A DNA stretch of 54,750 bases from Clostridium sp. CAG:492 (lineage in GTDB: Bacteria; Bacillota; Clostridia; TANB77; CAG-508): contig FR878264.1 in assembly GCA_000434335.1 (NCBI GenBank), forward strand, positions 3,156 to 57,905, given 5' to 3'. Positions within the stretch are counted from its first letter, which is position 1; every line of letters starts with the position of its first letter. The notes beneath the pieces are model-generated. The model was not told the DNA's origin and made no database searches. It saw nothing but the letters and a program-made list of their open reading frames with translations. The position numbers were made by a program, and so were the translations under genes. Shown one piece after another: positions 52,381 to 54,750 of this stretch.

Positions 52381-52653
52381 TTATAAATCGTAATCAGCTT
52401 CTATCTTATCAAATAAATCTAAAAGTTCCATAAATTTAATGTTGTTTATATTTTTAGAATTCAGAAAATCAATATTTTTACGCATTCTAATTAGCTTAGA
52501 GTTTATCTTATCAAACTCTGAATTAGAATAATCTTTATTTTCTATAGTAATTCCTAGCTTAGTTAATATTTCATTATATTCCGCAGTTATATATTTGTGT
52601 ATATTAATAAACTTTTTGGTATAATATTCATTTAAAAATTCAAGATTTTCCAT
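52381..52653 (-). CDS. Unknown 90-residue helical protein
   Basis: Starts at ATG 52653 (MENLEFLNEYYTKKFINIHK) behind AGAAAGAG; a GTG nine bases earlier is less likely. Charged, coiled-coil-like (INSKLIRMRKNIDFLNSKNI). No family recognised. Opposes the Spo0A-C-like gene across the terminator. Confidence 0.6.
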   Translation of the reverse strand: MENLEFLNEYYTKKFINIHKYITAEYNEILTKLGITIENKDYSNSEFDKINSKLIRMRKNIDFLNSKNINNIKFMELLDLFDKIEADYDL

Positions 52654-52878
52654 ATAAAACACTCTTTCTATCTATAACATTTTTTTATTTCTTTAGCTTT
52701 TGTACTTTTTCTCATAATAACATGTTATTCGACAAAAAACAACAAAAATCGACAATAAAGTATTGTTTTCATTTTGAAAGTATTACTTTAGTTAAAAATA
52801 TGTTACTTTTCTATTTCTTTAGAATTTATTCACTTCTAATTTCATTTAACATATCATAAATTATTTTGCTATCTTCGC

Positions 52879-53406
52879 CTAATTCATCATAGTTGAATTT
52901 TTCGGCTTCTTTATTATAATTTTCAAATTTTCGACTTCTTTATTATAATTTTCAAATTCTTTAATAAATTCATTAATATTCTCTTTATTTACTCTATCTC
53001 TAATAATGTACTTGCTAATTTCCAATCTATCCTTCCATAAAAGAGTTTGCAAACATTGAGCTATTACTTTATTAGATAGAGTTGTTTTATTGTATAAATC
53101 CATTACAATTTCATCAGTTATTATTCTAGGGTTTGTTACTATTATTTTATTGGCTCTCCAAACACCTTTTTCTTCATTACATAAAACTACTTCTGCATCT
53201 TCTGGAACTATCACATCATATATAGTATCGCCTCTATGAAGCCATCTTAATATTTTATCTTCAGAGCTAAAATTAAAACCACCCATTTTATCAGGCTCGA
53301 TTTCATTAGGATTCCAATTATTAGAGCAATTTATTTCATCTACTTTATATTCAAATCCTCCTGCATTACTTTTTGTTCCATTCATTACACGAACATAATT
53401 TCTCAT
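52879..53406 (-). pseudogene. Frameshifted unknown protein (C-terminus altered by a 29-bp duplication)
   Basis: 175 residues as it stands. Its body is well formed: GGFNFSSEDKILRWLHRGDT, IYDVIVPEDAEVVLC, ANKIIVTNPRIITDEIV and KYIIRDRVNKENINEFIKEF. Near the end a 29-bp segment is tandemly duplicated (52901-52929 and 52930-52958), and translation leaves frame into ENLKIIIKKPKNSTMMN. Removing one copy restores KEAEKFNYDELGEDSKIIYD, then MLNEIRSE and a stop at 52826. Function unknown; the domain core is intact, so it may still work. AAGGAGA site upstream. Confidence 0.75.
52901..52958. repeat. 29-bp tandem duplication
   Basis: Two adjacent copies of TTCGGCTTCTTTATTATAAT plus TTTCAAATT, differing at one base (G/A). 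Confidence 0.9.
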
Positions 53407-53584
53407 ATACTTTTCTCCTTTATATATTACTATTGCACCTTACCTACATATAATGTGTATTATATATAATTAGAAGCGGAAACAATTAGTTGTGTTCTAC
53501 TTTTTCAGTATTCATAGTATCTCACGAGGTTATTCTATCATAATGTTTTTAAAATATAAACTACCTAGAGCAAAAAAATTGTAC
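53407..53584. other. Short interval without genes
   Basis: AT-rich; contains only a Chi-like GAAGCGG at 53473 and no clear ribosome site. Confidence 0.4.
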
Positions 53585-53827
53585 TTATTTTAAAAGTAGG
53601 TATTTATCTATATTATTTATAAATATTCTTGCATCTTCTTCTAGAATACTATCATTTATTTTTGCAAGACCAATTAAAGCAATAATATTATCTTTGTCTC
53701 CCCCATCTATAATTTCATCTAAAATATATTTAGGAACACTTATTCCAAGATTGCTATATAACTTGTTATTTAATCTATTTATCTTTGTTATCCTTTCTGC
53801 CAATCTTCTTAGCTTTAAACTATTCAT
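53585..53827 (-). CDS. Unknown 80-residue protein divergent from the XRE gene
   Basis: MNSLKLRRLAERITKINRLN ... INNIDKYLLLK. Basic N-terminal helix, then helical segments; no motif recognised. An ACGGGGAATAGT site precedes the ATG. Its divergent placement across an operator from an XRE repressor is typical of small phage or ICE control regions. Confidence 0.55.
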   Translation of the reverse strand: MNSLKLRRLAERITKINRLNNKLYSNLGISVPKYILDEIIDGGDKDNIIALIGLAKINDSILEEDARIFINNIDKYLLLK

Positions 53828-53865
53828 TACTATTCCCCGTTTCTTATTATATTTAAATTTTGTTT

Positions 53866-53884
53866 TGACATAGTCTTGATGTCA
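53866..53884. promoter_or_regulatory. Palindromic operator between the 80-residue and XRE genes
   Basis: TGACAT-AGTCTTG-ATGTCA, a perfect 6-bp inverted repeat with a 7-base spacer, overlapping a plus-strand TTGACA at 53865. A natural binding site for the adjacent XRE protein. Confidence 0.6.
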
Positions 53885-53942
53885 TATTAACACAATCATC
53901 GGGGTAAAATCAAGTATATATTAATTTTAAGGGGATGTTATT

Positions 53943-54203
53943 ATGAGTATTAGAAAATTAAATAATAATTATAATGTTATAAGTGAGAACTTAAGAAGAA
54001 TAAGAATTTCAAAACATCTTTCACAAGCAGATATTACTAAAGACTTAAATTTAATGGGAATTAATATGCATAAAAATGATATTGGTAGAATTGAAGCTAA
54101 TGAAAGAACTGTTAAAGATTATGAACTTTATGGAATTGCTAAAGTTTTGCAAATTTCTATGAATGAACTTTTAAAAGGAATTGAAAATAATTTCGAAAAA
54201 TAA
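53943..54203 (+). CDS. XRE-family (Cro/CI-type) helix-turn-helix regulator
   Basis: 86 residues, essentially one HTH_3 domain: ISENLRRIRISKHLSQADIT, then NDIGRIEANERTVKDYELYG and IAKVLQISMNELLKG. AAGGGGATG site. The compact size and divergent neighbour suggest a phage/ICE-type repressor binding the operator at 53866. Confidence 0.88.
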   Translation: MSIRKLNNNYNVISENLRRIRISKHLSQADITKDLNLMGINMHKNDIGRIEANERTVKDYELYGIAKVLQISMNELLKGIENNFEK

Positions 54204-54247
54204 AAAATTAGCAGAGTCAAGATATAATCTTAGCTTTGCTAATTTTT
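54203..54247 (+). terminator. Terminator after the XRE gene
   Basis: AAAAATTAGCA / TGCTAATTTTT with a ~23-base loop. Confidence 0.7.
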
Positions 54248-54301
54248 ATTGTTCTGTATTTAATTTGCGAACATTTTTTCTTTAAGAATATTGTAATTTG
54301 A

Positions 54302-54625
54302 CTAACTATTTTTTATTTTATTACCTATAAAACATCCAATTATTGATAATATAAGATATATAAATATAAATATCAGAACTGAGTCATTATAAAATATAAA
54401 CATTGTTGGAATAAATAATAAAACTAACAATATTGACACCATTATTTTTAAGCCATACTTTTTACAAAATAGCACTGATATTATCAATGAGTACAACGGA
54501 TAAACAATCCATAAATCACTCAAAAAAGTATAATTTGTACTTTCGGGTACTATTTTGTTAATAATTGGTATTATATTATATATAACTAAGGTTAATAATA
54601 TAAATTTAATAATATCTTTTTTCAT
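54302..54625 (-). CDS. Four-helix integral membrane protein, unknown
   Basis: 107 residues with about four hydrophobic segments (DIIKFILLTLVIYNIIPII; WIVYPLYSLIISVLF; KIMVSILLVLLFIPTMFIFY; VLIFIFIYLILSIIGCFIG) and a KIKNS tail. GTGAGGA site. Function unknown. Nothing assignable lies in the ~125 bases to the window end. Confidence 0.7.
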   Translation of the reverse strand: MKKDIIKFILLTLVIYNIIPIINKIVPESTNYTFLSDLWIVYPLYSLIISVLFCKKYGLKIMVSILLVLLFIPTMFIFYNDSVLIFIFIYLILSIIGCFIGNKIKNS

Positions 54626-54750
54626 ATAATCCTCACTTTCAAATTACTATATATCTACCTATTTGCAAAATTGTAATTTATATGTTTTGAAAATTTATTT
54701 TATTGAAAAATAAGCGGTTCAATATTCCAAGCAAACCAAAAAGGATAATA

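Larger units (their letters stand above)
13614..53479. other. Dispersed Chi-like motif GAAGCGG, 18 sites
   Basis: Plus strand at 13614, 15473, 19309, 20500, 24184, 24274, 25050, 49376, 51283, 51722 and 53473; minus strand (CCGCTTC) at 31424, 33329, 35204, 37992, 39191, 47150 and 48369. Sites occur in coding and non-coding DNA, most preceded by A. GAAGCGG is the Chi sequence of S. aureus. Confidence 0.6.

Noticed and set aside
1..54750. tRNA or rRNA genes
   Set aside because: No cloverleaf with GTTCRANNC arm or rRNA core motif was recognised anywhere; a covariance scan would be decisive.

Overview
The window looks like chromosome of a low-GC, endospore-forming anaerobic member of the Clostridia. 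Evidence: very AT-rich codon use, Gram-positive PolC, strong AAGGAGG ribosome-binding sites with TTG/GTG starts, a cotJABC spore-coat operon, dipicolinate synthase subunit B, rubrerythrin, pyruvate phosphate dikinase, a glycine T-box and an LPQTG-anchored surface protein. I cannot name genus or species.

Layout. 0-13 kb: cotJABC (minus strand), then a plus-strand housekeeping block: ispH, an LPQTG protein, pyrH, frr, ispA, uppS, cdsA, rseP, polC. The block couples nucleotide and ribosome functions to isoprenoid and phospholipid synthesis; dxr and ispG, often found in this neighbourhood, are absent. 13-30 kb: glyQS behind a T-box, ppdK, dgt, asd-dapA, rubrerythrin, an AbiE-type toxin-antitoxin pair, dpaB, birA and pta. 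This stretch is seeded with a REP-like hairpin repeat (GGGACGGTTCTT core), with one REP-associated tyrosine transposase (RAYT) at 17.3 kb and a dense DnaA-box cluster at 13.74-13.85 kb. 30.9-40.2 kb: a nearly complete type II fatty-acid locus (fabH, fabD, fabG, fabF, accB, fabZ, accC, accD, accA, fabI) without acpP. It is interrupted between accB and fabZ by a small cassette that looks like a type I toxin-antitoxin module. 40.4-43.3 kb: a TetR regulator and two tandem membrane-anchored phosphodiester-glycosidase paralogues.

43.4-54.7 kb is accessory DNA, mostly minus strand. It holds three related tyrosine recombinases (two overlapping, followed by a small partner gene), a 1.8-kb gene-free AT-rich tract full of related stem-loops and bounded by inverted repeats, a sigma-like gene whose ribosome-binding site is buried in a 10-bp hairpin, a multi-hairpin RNA-like tract with a boxA-like sequence, a stand-alone Spo0A C-terminal-like protein, a gene frameshifted by a 29-bp tandem duplication, and an XRE regulator with a palindromic operator.

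Across the window the heptamer GAAGCGG, which is the Chi sequence of Staphylococcus aureus, occurs 18 times by my hand count, in long same-strand runs. The signals that best fit the brief of something undescribed are the 44.9-46.8 kb stem-loop tract with its recombinases, the 50.0-50.4 kb structured RNA next to the hairpin-controlled sigma gene, the accB-fabZ toxin cassette and the DnaA-box cluster. All coordinates were read by eye; no similarity search or folding program was run.
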